Source: an uncultured Shewanella sp.
GTDB lineage: Bacteria; Pseudomonadota; Gammaproteobacteria; Enterobacterales; Shewanellaceae
DNA: 64,000 nucleotides
Assembly: GCF_947501225.1 (NCBI RefSeq)
Contig: NZ_CANMUW010000009.1
Span: 111,042 to 175,041 of the forward strand
Reading direction: 5' to 3'
Shown here: in pieces, positions 1 to 8,920 of the stretch
Layout: each line of letters starts with the position of its first letter
Position numbering within the stretch: the stretch's first letter is position 1
Translations under genes and position numbers: made by a program
Notes under the pieces: model-generated
What the model saw: the letters and a program-made list of their open reading frames with translations, nothing else
The model's database searches: none
What the model was told of the DNA's origin: nothing

Positions 1-655
1 CATTCAGTTTCAATCGACTACCTTGCCAGACCATCTGACCGTATATGATTGCCTGAAACTCTTCTCAAGCTTCTATCAGAGTCATACACCGATTCCTCAT
101 CTGATAAAACAGTGTCAATTATCAGATATCGAAGACCAGTTTCATTACACCCTCTCCGGGGGACAAAGGCAGCGACTCCTGTTGGCGCTGAGTCTGATCA
201 ACGATCCGGCGTTACTCTTTTTAGATGAACCTACGACCGGGCTGGATCCACAGGCGAGGCTACATTTCTGGCAGTTGATCAGAGAGGTTAAACAGCAGGG
301 TAAGACCATCATCTTAACCACCCACTATATGGAAGAGGCGGAGCAACTGTGCGATCAGATTGCGATCATGGACAGAGGGGAGTTTATCGCCGAAGGCTCG
401 CCGGACACCTTGCTTAAAGACAACTTCCTGCCACAGATAGTCGAGCTCAATGGTGAATATACGGAGCAAGACTTTGATGGCTTACCGGTAAAGGTAAGCC
501 AATGCGCAGGGCAAACGCGTGTGGAGTGTCACTCCTTCAACGATCTGCTCCCCATACTTAATACGTCGCCGGGCTCCTCTCGTGGCATGGCTGTACGTAA
601 GCCACACCTCGAAGATCTGTTTTTAAAGCTAACCGGTAGTGAGCTTCGACTATGA
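1..655 (+). CDS. ABC transporter ATP-binding protein (5' end outside window)
   Basis: This is the ATPase subunit of an ABC-2 type exporter; it hydrolyses ATP at the cytoplasmic face to drive the permease encoded next. The reading frame is open at base 2, so the N-terminus with the Walker A loop lies outside the window. The first visible residues, IQFQSTTLPDHLTV, look like the Q-loop. Then come the LSGGQRQR signature, the Walker B block LLFLDEPTTGLDPQAR and the H-loop TTHYMEEAE. A TTG at 23 could be misread as the start but lies inside the conserved domain. The stop codon overlaps the permease start as ATGA, so the two are translationally coupled. The substrate cannot be told from the sequence. 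Confidence 0.93.
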   Translation, partial: IQFQSTTLPDHLTVYDCLKLFSSFYQSHTPIPHLIKQCQLSDIEDQFHYTLSGGQRQRLLLALSLINDPALLFLDEPTTGLDPQARLHFWQLIREVKQQGKTIILTTHYMEEAEQLCDQIAIMDRGEFIAEGSPDTLLKDNFLPQIVELNGEYTEQDFDGLPVKVSQCAGQTRVECHSFNDLLPILNTSPGSSRGMAVRKPHLEDLFLKLTGSELRL

Positions 656-1635
656 ATGCACTGTTTGCACTTATAACCGCACGTAACCATGAGTTCCTCC
701 GTGACAAGTCTGCGCTGGGGTGGTCGCTTCTGTTTCCCATCATCATAGTGATCGCGCTGGTGTTGGTATTCGACGATGATAATCCGACGCTCTATCAACT
801 TGGTGTCTATGGCGATGTTGATCAGATAGCGAAAATAACGGTGTTAAAACATATTGAAATCATCCATTACAACGATCTTGAACAGGCCAAGCATAAGGTA
901 TCCAGACACTTAGTCGATGGATTGATTAGCAGTGATACCTACTGGGTCAACCCTGAAAGCGCGCAAGGTTACATCCTGAAGCAGCTTATTCTTGGCAAGT
1001 TGCCTCAATTGCAGCAAGAAGCCATTACAGGTAAAGCCGTGCGTCATGTCGAGTGGATCCTGCCCGGCATCATCGGCATGAACATGATGTTCTCGGCCCT
1101 CTATGGGGTGGGGTATGTCGTGGTCAGATATCGAAGAACCGGCGTACTCAAGCGCCTGCAGGTAACGCCACTGGCCGCTTGGCAGTTTCTGGCATCACAA
1201 CTTATCTCCAGACTGGGTGCCACAGTCCTTTCAGCCATATTAGTGTTTGCGGTTATTGCCATCCTGTTCGATATCCGTTCTCAAGGCAGTGTGGCGCTTC
1301 TGGTACTGAACACTCTGCTGGGCAGCGCTGCCATGATCAGTATTGGCCTGTTGGTGGCCAGTCGCACACGTTCGGACGAGCTGTGCAATGGCCTGCTCAA
1401 TATTCTCTCATGGCCGATGATGTTCCTGTCGGGGATCTGGTTCTCTTTGGAAGGCAGCAAGCCCTGGGTCAGGTTTATGGCCGATTGCCTGCCGCTGACA
1501 CATATGAATGACGCTAATCGGGCCGTGATCATAGACGGTGCAGGCCTGTTAGATATTGGCGATCACCTGCTGTTTCTGGTTGCGATTATCCTGATCTGTT
1601 TGGGAGTGGCGAGCCGCAGTTTTCGCTGGGACTAA
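652..1635 (+). CDS. ABC-2 type transporter permease
   Basis: Integral membrane partner of the preceding ATPase, 327 aa. One N-terminal membrane segment follows LGWSLLFPIIIV. A hydrophilic, probably periplasmic region spans about residues 45-130. At least five further hydrophobic segments follow to the C-terminus, in the ABC2_membrane family layout (family knowledge). The start overlaps the upstream stop by four bases. This architecture is shared by drug, lipid and polysaccharide exporters. No neighbour inside the window identifies the cargo. Confidence 0.88.
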   Translation: MNALFALITARNHEFLRDKSALGWSLLFPIIIVIALVLVFDDDNPTLYQLGVYGDVDQIAKITVLKHIEIIHYNDLEQAKHKVSRHLVDGLISSDTYWVNPESAQGYILKQLILGKLPQLQQEAITGKAVRHVEWILPGIIGMNMMFSALYGVGYVVVRYRRTGVLKRLQVTPLAAWQFLASQLISRLGATVLSAILVFAVIAILFDIRSQGSVALLVLNTLLGSAAMISIGLLVASRTRSDELCNGLLNILSWPMMFLSGIWFSLEGSKPWVRFMADCLPLTHMNDANRAVIIDGAGLLDIGDHLLFLVAIILICLGVASRSFRWD

Positions 1636-1926
1636 TTCGAGTGGTTCAGAGCATAGCAGTGCCCTGACTACTGAATATAGGGGGGGAGTAGAGTTTCATT
1701 CTTTGTTTTATAACGCTTTATACCTTAAGCGTACTGTTTAAGGAGTTATTTATGGTGCCAGGATTATTCAATTATCGATGATATGAATAATTTTGATGGC
1801 ATAGTTAACATTAAAGTAAAGTGTGTAATAAATAACAGAGAAATTAGCTCTCTCATCCTCTAGCCTTGCTACTGAAATATTATTTTTCAGTTAGTTAGAT
1901 TTTAATAATTAAAAACATTACGGCAG
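1636..1926 (+). other. Intergenic region upstream of the cytochrome conduit
   Basis: AT-rich leader region ahead of the decaheme gene. It has no clear intrinsic terminator for the ABC operon. A strong AAGGAG at about 1740 precedes a 9-codon ORF (1752-1781, peptide MVPGLFNYR) ending in TGA. This may be a leader peptide or a gene remnant; nothing else supports it. No perfect FNR or CRP box was found here. Confidence 0.35.
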
Positions 1927-2841
1927 ATGACGATGAAAATATTTAATGTGATGAGTGTGATGCTCGTGCTTTTATCAGGCGTATCTATGGGGGCCAGCGC
2001 CGATCCCCTGGATACATTAATGAAAAAGTTTGAAGAGGGTAAGTATTCTAAGAAGGGCGCTGATACTTGCATCATGTGCCATAAGCGCTCCGATAAGGTG
2101 ATGGCTATCTTCGATAGTGTGCACGGGCAAGCTAACAGTAAAAGCCCTATGGCAGGCCTTCAGTGCGAAGCCTGTCATGGACCTCAAGGAAAGCACAAGG
2201 GTAAGAACGAGCCTATGGTGACTTTCGGTGAAGGGTCTCCCTTAACGGCTGAGATGCAAAACTCGGTCTGTACCGCCTGTCATAACGACACCAGTCGCGT
2301 GGCCTGGCACACATCCCTGCATGCGGAACAAGATGTCAGCTGTGTAAGCTGTCATCAACTGCATGTCAGTAAAGATCCTGTGCTGGTTAAGGACCAACAG
2401 GTAGAGATATGTAGCGAGTGTCATATCAGTGCAAAAGCCGATATGAACAAGCGTTCGAGTCACCCTCTTAAATGGGGCGATATGACCTGTAGTGATTGTC
2501 ATAACCCTCATGGTTCGATGAGCGATTCGGCATTGAATGAAATTGATGTTAATCAGACCTGTTTCGAATGCCATGCTGAAAAACGCGGCCCATTCCTTTG
2601 GGAGCATGCGCCTGTGATGGAAAATTGCGCTAACTGTCATGATGCCCATGGCAGCGTAAATGAAGCACTACTGAAATCAAGAGTGCCAATGCTCTGCAAG
2701 CAGTGTCATGCCAACGACGGACACGCAGGCACAGCGCCAGGTGATAACTCGAGCATTCAAACCGGCGGTCAAGGTTGTCTCAACTGTCATGGTCAGATAC
2801 ACGGCTCGAATCATCCATCTGGTAAAGCATTTCAGTTTTAA
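1927..2841 (+). CDS. Periplasmic decaheme cytochrome c, DmsE/MtrA family
   Basis: Electron carrier that, by family knowledge, inserts into an MtrB-type barrel and passes electrons from the inner-membrane quinol pool across the outer membrane. The 304-residue protein has a Sec signal peptide (hydrophobic stretch to MGASA, about residues 1-25). It contains ten CXXCH motifs: CIMCH, CEACH, CTACH, CVSCH, CSECH, CSDCH, CFECH, CANCH, CKQCH and CLNCH, running from residue 48 to near the C-terminus. That number and length match the DmsE/MtrA family (TIGR03508-like). ATG 1933 is an alternative start. The barrel gene follows after 11 bp, which supports a functional pair. No dmsAB-like catalytic genes are adjacent. 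Confidence 0.93.
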   Translation: MTMKIFNVMSVMLVLLSGVSMGASADPLDTLMKKFEEGKYSKKGADTCIMCHKRSDKVMAIFDSVHGQANSKSPMAGLQCEACHGPQGKHKGKNEPMVTFGEGSPLTAEMQNSVCTACHNDTSRVAWHTSLHAEQDVSCVSCHQLHVSKDPVLVKDQQVEICSECHISAKADMNKRSSHPLKWGDMTCSDCHNPHGSMSDSALNEIDVNQTCFECHAEKRGPFLWEHAPVMENCANCHDAHGSVNEALLKSRVPMLCKQCHANDGHAGTAPGDNSSIQTGGQGCLNCHGQIHGSNHPSGKAFQF

Positions 2842-2852
2842 GGGAGCGTAAA

Positions 2853-4862
2853 ATGAAATTTAAATTAAGTCTTATCACATTAGCGCTGGCAACCTGTAGC
2901 AGTGGTGCTTTTGCCTTCGATTTTGGCGTCACATCGGCCAATACACAGTCAAGTACCAACGCAAAATGGGCCTGTAAGAAGTGTACCAGTAAAAAATCTG
3001 TAATCGGGCAGGCCGGTGTCGAGCTTGGCTCCATGAACAGCGATGACGATCATGCGGCCAACAACCTCAAATATACCGATGGGTTCGCCGCCGGCGTCAA
3101 TGCCGACCTTGTTTATAACAACAAGGGATACCGCACCGAAGTGGTAGCCGACCAGCTAGGCAGCGAGCAGGGCTATGGGGCAGTTAAAACCGGTAGGCTT
3201 GGTGTATGGAATGTTGAGGCCAGCTTCGATGAGAAGCGACGCTATAACGCTGATAACGCCGAGAGTATCTGGCTAGCCGATGGTAACTCTCTTATCGAAC
3301 AAGATGAGATGGTAACGCAGCAACTGGTCAAGGAGCGTAAAAAATCTGTCATCGAGGCAAAGCTGAAACTGGATAATGTAGCCAGCTATATTCGTTTCTC
3401 AAACGAAGATAAAACCGGCAAACAAACATCGAGCATGACCAACGGCAGCATCAAGGCTATCAATATTGCCGCGCCTATCGACATGCAAACCCAGAACATG
3501 GCGGCGGGTATAAGCCTTAGTGGTCAGAACTGGTTAACAGAGCTGAGTTACAAAGGCAGCTGGTTCGAAAATGATATCGATTCATTGCAGCTTAATGGCA
3601 TGGGTTACCCGGTAAGCTCGCAAGCGCCGGACAACCAGTCTCAGTTCGTCACGCTCTCTGGGCGCTACTCACTGAGCAGGACCCATTTCAATGGTCGTGT
3701 TACTCAGGGCAGCATGACCCAGGATGCCGATTATGTAACGCTTACCGGCGTCACATCAGGACCGGGTAACGCCGATACACAAGTCGATACCTTAGATGCG
3801 AACTTCAAAGTTACCAGCACTGTGATGTCAGGTTTAAGGCTCAGGGCGTCGATCGATTACTCCGACAGAGATAACAGGACCGATGTCAGGATGTATGAGC
3901 AATACACCTATGATGATCTCAGTGGCGATTTTCAGGCAAATACCCCACTCGATACTACTCGTACAGCGTATAAAGCGAGCGCGAGTTACAGCATAGCAAA
4001 GGGTCAACGTATCGAGGCCGGGTATGATCGCATCGAAACCGAGCGCACAAATCAGGATCGTGAAGAGACCGATGACAACATTTTCTGGGCACAGTGGCGG
4101 GTCACTGGCTTGGATATGTGGGATATTCGCTTAAAGGGGCTTTACTCCGATCGCGGTGGATCCGAGTTCGTCTATGACCAGCTAAGCGAAAGTGGTGAAA
4201 ACACCCTGATGCGTAAATATTATCTGGCCGATAAGAGGAGCAGCAAAGCCGAGCTGTTTGTCAGCCATGCGCCACTCGATACGCTAAGTCTTAGCTTCAG
4301 AGGCTATTATGGCCTGGATGACTATACCAATACCGAGATTGGCCTGGTTGAGTCTAAAGACTATGGATATGACCTGGGGTTAAGCTGGCAGGCGCTGCAG
4401 GAGTTCAGCGTTAATATCGACGGTGGGTACCAGTGGATCGACAGCAACCAAGCCAGCGCCCAGACGACTAACCTGGACATGTGGCAAGCCGATACCGAAG
4501 ATCAGTTTGGCTTTGCGGGAATCGGTTTCAACTACACAGGTTTGAGTGAGAAGGGGATAAACATCAGTGCCGATTATAGCTATGCGATCTCTATCAGCGA
4601 CAGCTATTCAAACGGTTACAATGTGTTAGGTGACTATGAGTCCACCAGCCATAACGTCACGGTTCAAGCCACCTACGCGATGACTGAACAGACAGTTGTG
4701 GGACTTAAATATCAGTTCGAAAGATACCGCTACTCGGATGACACTCAGCTGCCAACATACTACTACCCGGGAACAGGCCCTACTGGTTTAAATACATTGG
4801 GCGTATTGAATCATGATTATGATGCCCATTTGATACTGGCGACTTTACAGTATCGCTTTTGA
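2853..4862 (+). CDS. MtrB/PioB-family outer-membrane beta-barrel of a decaheme conduit
   Basis: Outer-membrane porin expected to sheathe the decaheme cytochrome encoded immediately upstream. It has 669 residues and a signal peptide ending near GAFA. A CKKC motif lies about 20 residues into the mature protein; an N-terminal CXXC is characteristic of the MtrB family. The rest is a long series of alternating amphipathic beta-strands rich in Tyr/Trp/Asp, ending in the barrel-terminating ATLQYRF with C-terminal Phe. The Shine-Dalgarno GGGAG sits just before the ATG. The last codons belong to a roughly 230-bp repeat found again at 10927-11156. It could serve DMSO-, metal- or other extracellular reduction; no substrate is visible. 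Confidence 0.92.
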   Translation: MKFKLSLITLALATCSSGAFAFDFGVTSANTQSSTNAKWACKKCTSKKSVIGQAGVELGSMNSDDDHAANNLKYTDGFAAGVNADLVYNNKGYRTEVVADQLGSEQGYGAVKTGRLGVWNVEASFDEKRRYNADNAESIWLADGNSLIEQDEMVTQQLVKERKKSVIEAKLKLDNVASYIRFSNEDKTGKQTSSMTNGSIKAINIAAPIDMQTQNMAAGISLSGQNWLTELSYKGSWFENDIDSLQLNGMGYPVSSQAPDNQSQFVTLSGRYSLSRTHFNGRVTQGSMTQDADYVTLTGVTSGPGNADTQVDTLDANFKVTSTVMSGLRLRASIDYSDRDNRTDVRMYEQYTYDDLSGDFQANTPLDTTRTAYKASASYSIAKGQRIEAGYDRIETERTNQDREETDDNIFWAQWRVTGLDMWDIRLKGLYSDRGGSEFVYDQLSESGENTLMRKYYLADKRSSKAELFVSHAPLDTLSLSFRGYYGLDDYTNTEIGLVESKDYGYDLGLSWQALQEFSVNIDGGYQWIDSNQASAQTTNLDMWQADTEDQFGFAGIGFNYTGLSEKGINISADYSYAISISDSYSNGYNVLGDYESTSHNVTVQATYAMTEQTVVGLKYQFERYRYSDDTQLPTYYYPGTGPTGLNTLGVLNHDYDAHLILATLQYRF

Positions 4863-5060
4863 TGCAATGATCAGTAGCAAACGCTGAAACTGAGTTTTCG
4901 TCCCTGCAAGGTTTAATCTGGTTTCATCGTTTGATACACCCATGATCATAAACGCTACCTTTTCAGAAATTGAGAGGGTAGCAATAAAAAATCGCAAGTT
5001 TATAGCTTTACTTGCAGCCATCTTTACCGGGAATAGAGGCATCTATTCCCGGTTTTTTTA
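4830..5060 (+). repeat. Duplicated 3' cassette, copy A: mtrB tail plus three stem-loops
   Basis: Direct repeat, roughly 90 percent identical by eye to 10927-11156. It begins inside the last ten codons of the MtrB-like gene and ends in its terminator. Downstream of the stop it contains three potential stem-loops in a row: GCTACC/GGTAGC (4954-4959 with 4977-4982), GCAAGT/ACTTGC (4994-4999 with 5010-5015) and the terminator hairpin. The substitutions between copies that I can place fall outside these stems, so a structured 3' UTR or processed small RNA is plausible. Confidence 0.8.
5027..5060 (+). terminator. Intrinsic terminator of the decaheme-barrel operon
   Basis: Perfect 11-bp stem CCGGGAATAGA / TCTATTCCCGG with loop GGCA, followed by a run of seven T. 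It lies 165 bp after the barrel stop and is identical in both copies of the repeat cassette. Confidence 0.93.
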
Positions 5061-5491
5061 TTCTTGGTACTTAATCAAGGGGATTAAACGATTATAAATA
5101 AAGTGGTTGCATAACCTGTGTTGTGCTTTGTTATATCTATATCGGTGTACTTTGCTGGTCAGTTTAATTAATAAACCTATTTACATTGAATAATTTCCGA
5201 TTAGACCTTTAGGTTTTTTGCTGACGATAAAAATGTATCACAGTGGACAGTGGACAGTGGACAGTGTGCATGAGCCAATATTAGGGGAGGCAAAGGCATT
5301 TAAACCCAGTGCCAGTCTTCAAGGAAGCAGGCAAGATAATACGTAACGCAAAGTTAGTTCCCGCTTCTTAAACGGGAACATATAAAGAAGAGGTATTTAA
5401 CAAGGGGAGATGAGAGGGGCGATATATTTGATTTCAACGCGATGGTTACAGCACAAGATTCACTCTTGGCTAGAATGAATTACGGTTACCT
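5061..5491. other. Intergenic region with a heptamer tandem repeat and a hairpin
   Basis: It lies between the terminator and the convergent LuxR-type gene. It contains four near-perfect copies of ACAGTGG at 5240-5267 (the last ends in T) and a GTTCCCG/CGGGAAC hairpin at 5357-5379. The hairpin lacks a T-run on either strand, so it is a weak terminator candidate for the minus-strand gene. No coding region was recognised. Confidence 0.5.
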
Positions 5492-6076
5492 TTAGTGCTT
5501 ACTTTGCTGGTGCCCCGTCAACCAACCTTGTTTTATTGCGAGGAAAACCATACTCGATTTATTGGTGGCGCCAAGTACTTCTTTGGCAACATCAATATGG
5601 TAATCGATACCGCGTCTGGTTAAGTTGAACAACTCACTGATCTCTTTGCGCTCTAGCCCAAGCGCAATCATTTTTACAATATCTTTGGTTCTTTGTTTGA
5701 TTTTACTTCTGTTCGCACAGTTAATAGATGGACATATCTGATCAACGAAGAAGTTTTTCAGCACCACGTCATTGATGCGATCGGTATCGATGAAAAGTAT
5801 AAGTTCACCGATGGGCTCGACAATGTTGTCACTATGTATTGTATATCGCTTAGCGATGAGCTGTTGTCCATCCAATCTTATAGTGGCAAGTATTCTACTA
5901 GTGTGCCTTGGCGTTGCTAACAGTGAGAAAGCGCTCTTTTTTAAGGACTCATCAGATATAAATACCTTCATAACATCATGGTAACTATCTGAATCATTGT
6001 TGTTTTCCACGAGTGACACATTAGCATTCAAAGATGTGGGGTGACTCGCATATACAATCCAACCTAATGGCTTCAT
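5492..6076 (-). CDS. LuxR-type HTH regulator (paralog 1)
   Basis: Probable transcription factor of 194 aa. The C-terminal third carries a LuxR/GerE-type helix-turn-helix: KIKQRTKDIVKMIALGL, KEISELFNLTRRGIDYHI, then a KEVLGATNKSSMVFLAIKQGWL tail. The N-terminal 120 residues match no domain I can name and show no receiver-domain Asp motif. Start ATG 6076 has AGAGG upstream. It is clearly paralogous to the gene at 17378-17956, sharing MKPLGWI at the start, SLLATPRH and the whole HTH. The two genes lie near the ends of the cytochrome island on the same strand, which suggests local regulators of it. The signal is unknown. Confidence 0.8.
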   Translation of the reverse strand: MKPLGWIVYASHPTSLNANVSLVENNNDSDSYHDVMKVFISDESLKKSAFSLLATPRHTSRILATIRLDGQQLIAKRYTIHSDNIVEPIGELILFIDTDRINDVVLKNFFVDQICPSINCANRSKIKQRTKDIVKMIALGLERKEISELFNLTRRGIDYHIDVAKEVLGATNKSSMVFLAIKQGWLTGHQQSKH

Positions 6077-6517
6077 ATGAAAACCTCTCTAAGAGCATCG
6101 ACACTGTCGATTGATAAAGAATACTGAGCCTGAAAACCAAGCCGGCTTACAACAAAGAACATTTGCATATCATGCTTTATCTATCTACTTAACGTAGTGG
6201 TAACATATAATAAAGCAGATGAGTTGGGGGAAGTGAGTGTATGAGTGGTGTCTATTCATGTATGAGTGGGTTTCAGCGTTCAGGAGAAGGGGGACACTAG
6301 TCAAATGTGACAACTCAGGTTTACTTCCAGTGACCTTAGCCCTTGTTTACCACTTTGAGATTTTACTGGACAGGATCAACGACAAAATGCCTATGGACAT
6401 CCTTGTTAGTTAACTTGACTTAACGACCTTACCACTGGTAACAAATTGGTGATGAACGGTACACTTGTACAATTTTCATCGTTTATAATATAAACTCTTA
6501 AAAATAGGGTTGATGTT
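6077..6517. other. Divergent intergenic region (LuxR-type / histidine kinase)
   Basis: Contains the promoters of two divergent regulators. AGGG at 6506-6509 serves the TTG start of the kinase. I see no strong operator palindrome and no coding sequence. Confidence 0.4.
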
Positions 6518-7579
6518 TTGAAGTCACTTTTTCCTCTGTCACGACACGATCTCTTCGTGCTAATAGCCTGGCCCCTACTCAATGCATTGGTAGGGTATTT
6601 ATCACTCTTTTATCTGTTAGCTGTGGTTGAGAATACCGATTTAAAGGCCCAGTTCTACTCTGTTCCTTTAAAGGTACAGCTTCTCTCAGTTCCTATGTAT
6701 ACATTTAGTCTGTTTTTTATTTTCTGGGGGCTAAGTAAACTCTGTTATCACCAGTATTCGGCGACTATTAATAAAAAGCTCATCTATACAATGGTTAGCA
6801 ATATTGCCCTGATTATTGTTGCCATATGGCTGGCTTCGGCAATTTCCCCTATGAAACTGGAAGACCCTTATCCGAGGCTTAAGATGCTCTCTAGCTTCAA
6901 CATCGTTTTCCAGGTTGCAATTTATACTGCTGTTGTCCATAGTTTGCGACTCAAGCAACAGGCCATAGAGCTTGAGGTCTCCCTTAAACGGTCGGAAATC
7001 GCACTGCTTAGAATGCAAACCAATCCTCACTTTCTATTTAACTCTTTAAACCTAATATCTTATGAAATCCCTCAACGACCCGAGTTCGCACAGGAGTTAT
7101 TGTTTGAACTGTGCGATCTACTCCGCGGGACGATAGCATTGTCAGGTAAAAGAAGAGTTCTCGTCAAAGATGAGGTGAAACTTATCGAGCATTATTTGGC
7201 CATTCAAAAGGCACGATTTGGAAGCCGCTTGAATGTAGAGCTGGAAATCGATGAACGGAGCTCAGAGCTTAGCTTGCCGCCAATGTTACTGCTTCCATTG
7301 GTTGAAAATGTTATCAAACATGCTGTAAGCAAATCGAATAAAAGCATCACTTTGAAAGTCACTACGCGTTACTCAGAAAAACATTTATTAATGACCATCT
7401 GTAATAGTTGGCCAGAGCAGATACCTCCAAAGTTTATACCCAATGGTGGTCAGCAGAATATTATTGATACCTTGAAGCTGGAATATAGTGACGCTTCTTT
7501 CACTATTGATTTTTCAAATGCTATGGTCTTGGCTACCATCAGTATAAATCATGACTTGAGTGGTGAGCTGGATGCGTAA
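6518..7579 (+). CDS. LytS/YehU-type sensor histidine kinase
   Basis: Membrane sensor kinase, 353 aa, that phosphorylates the response regulator encoded next. Four hydrophobic segments lie in about residues 8-150. A short coiled linker follows. The His_kinase motif is NPHFLFNSLNLIS, with the phospho-accepting His. The N-box of the ATPase domain is PLLVENVIKHA-like (here LLPLVENVIKHA). The start is TTG 6518, chosen because AGGG lies 8 bp upstream; the nearby ATG at 6513 runs into a stop after two codons. The 3' end overlaps the regulator gene. There is no extracytoplasmic domain of any size, so the signal is probably sensed within the membrane. Confidence 0.88.
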   Translation: MKSLFPLSRHDLFVLIAWPLLNALVGYLSLFYLLAVVENTDLKAQFYSVPLKVQLLSVPMYTFSLFFIFWGLSKLCYHQYSATINKKLIYTMVSNIALIIVAIWLASAISPMKLEDPYPRLKMLSSFNIVFQVAIYTAVVHSLRLKQQAIELEVSLKRSEIALLRMQTNPHFLFNSLNLISYEIPQRPEFAQELLFELCDLLRGTIALSGKRRVLVKDEVKLIEHYLAIQKARFGSRLNVELEIDERSSELSLPPMLLLPLVENVIKHAVSKSNKSITLKVTTRYSEKHLLMTICNSWPEQIPPKFIPNGGQQNIIDTLKLEYSDASFTIDFSNAMVLATISINHDLSGELDA

Positions 7580-8303
7580 AGTTATTGTTATCGACGATGA
7601 GGTTGCTGCAACGCAAGGCCTTAAAAGAGATCTGGATAATATTCCTGAAGTAGAGGTCATCGGTTGTTATAACAACCCAGAGCTAGGCATTGAGGCCATC
7701 TGCCAACTATTACCCGATATTGTGTTTCTCGATATCGAGATGCCAGTTATTGATGGTTTTATGGTTGCAAAAGCCACTGAGCATATCAATTATCATTTAG
7801 TATTTGTCACCGCATATGCCGAGCATGCAATAACGGCTTTCGATACCAAGGTTGTTGACTACTTACTCAAACCTGTTCGTCCGAGTAGGCTGATTCGCTG
7901 TTTAGACAAAATTGAACGATTATCACACGATATCGTCATGCCTGATGTCACTGAGATCGCCGTTTATGATGGTAAAAGAAATCATCTGCTTGCATCTAAC
8001 GATATCAGTTTTATTGAAAGCATCGGTCGTTATCAACGAGTTAACTTATCCGCTTATGGGAGAAGCCGATTCAATTTGGAAAGTATTATAACTGAAGAGA
8101 GTATGGCGAATTTTGAGTTACAGCTCGACTCAGAACGGTTCATGCGGATCCATCGTAGTTATATCGTTAACTTAACTCAGGTTGCTCAAGTGCTGCGTCA
8201 GTCAAGGCATACCTTGGTCAAGTTGTTTGATGTAGATGAACCTATCAGTGTAGCGCGAGCAAAAGTTGGATTACTCAATGAGTATTTGCTTCAGTGCAGA
8301 TAG
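7572..8303 (+). CDS. LytTR-family response regulator
   Basis: DNA-binding partner of the upstream kinase. The receiver domain (about residues 1-120) shows VIDDE, the phospho-acceptor block DIVFLDIEMP and the YLLKPV lysine motif. The C-terminal LytTR domain (about 140-240) contains the conserved FMRIHRSYIVNL. ATG 7572 gives MRKVIVIDDE, the expected receiver N-terminus, and has GGTGAG upstream. Two in-frame GTGs at 7560 and 7563 are less likely. It overlaps the kinase by 8 bp. Lying between the conduit operon and the tetraheme lipoprotein, it is a candidate regulator of one or both (inference). Confidence 0.9.
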   Translation: MRKVIVIDDEVAATQGLKRDLDNIPEVEVIGCYNNPELGIEAICQLLPDIVFLDIEMPVIDGFMVAKATEHINYHLVFVTAYAEHAITAFDTKVVDYLLKPVRPSRLIRCLDKIERLSHDIVMPDVTEIAVYDGKRNHLLASNDISFIESIGRYQRVNLSAYGRSRFNLESIITEESMANFELQLDSERFMRIHRSYIVNLTQVAQVLRQSRHTLVKLFDVDEPISVARAKVGLLNEYLLQCR

Positions 8304-8920
8304 GCATTGTTTATTAAACTAAGAAAGGTGGTGTTTCTCAATTCGAACAGTTGAACCAAATCTAGAATAAATCAACTCTGTTCGTCGTGCGAAGCCTACT
8401 CAAATGAATGTTTATTAACACTTGCTAAAGTTGTCATGGTTCCGAATTAACTGTCGAAGCGTCTAATCTTGTAGCAGTTTATTTAACATGCGCCAACGAC
8501 ACTTTTTATTTATAACTTAAGTTATTGGATAGGCATGTACCGTTACATCATGGTATTTATCATCAGTTATTACTGAGCAGTCAATATAAATTTCGTTAGA
8601 TTGAATAATAACAAACTTAAAGTGTGACCTCCATTTGTCTATTGTGAAAGGTGTACCTTTGCACAGTCTATATCTAAGTCTCTCCATCTATTATTTATTG
8701 CGTGAGTGTTCTTTGAATTGTTTCAAACTATATGGTTGTTTATAGGTAATAACAATTGAATTTACTCTAGGCAAGCCAGACGTATCAGGCTTTAAATCAT
8801 ACTAATAAGTAAAACTATCACCTTTATATTGACCAAGACCATCGTCGACATTTCAGATGATGGACAGCTTGAGTTTTTTGCTCAATATATTGAGACCTAA
8901 TGATGAATATAGGTAAACGA
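8304..8920. other. Long leader region upstream of the tetraheme lipoprotein
   Basis: About 600 bp of AT-rich sequence with no recognisable gene and no clear intrinsic terminator after the response regulator. It must carry the promoter of the lipoprotein gene. TGTGACCTCC near 8623 resembles only half of a CRP site. The AGG at 8911-8913 is the ribosome-binding site that favours ATG 8921. Confidence 0.4.

Noticed and set aside
4845-5042. 65-codon minus-strand frame, repeated at 10920-11138
   Set aside because: Both copies are just the complement of the duplicated 3' cassette and terminator; the repeat explains why both are open.
8304-8920. Possible CRP site in the tetraheme leader (TGTGACCTCC...)
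   Set aside because: Only one half matches; the second half deviates too far from TCACA.
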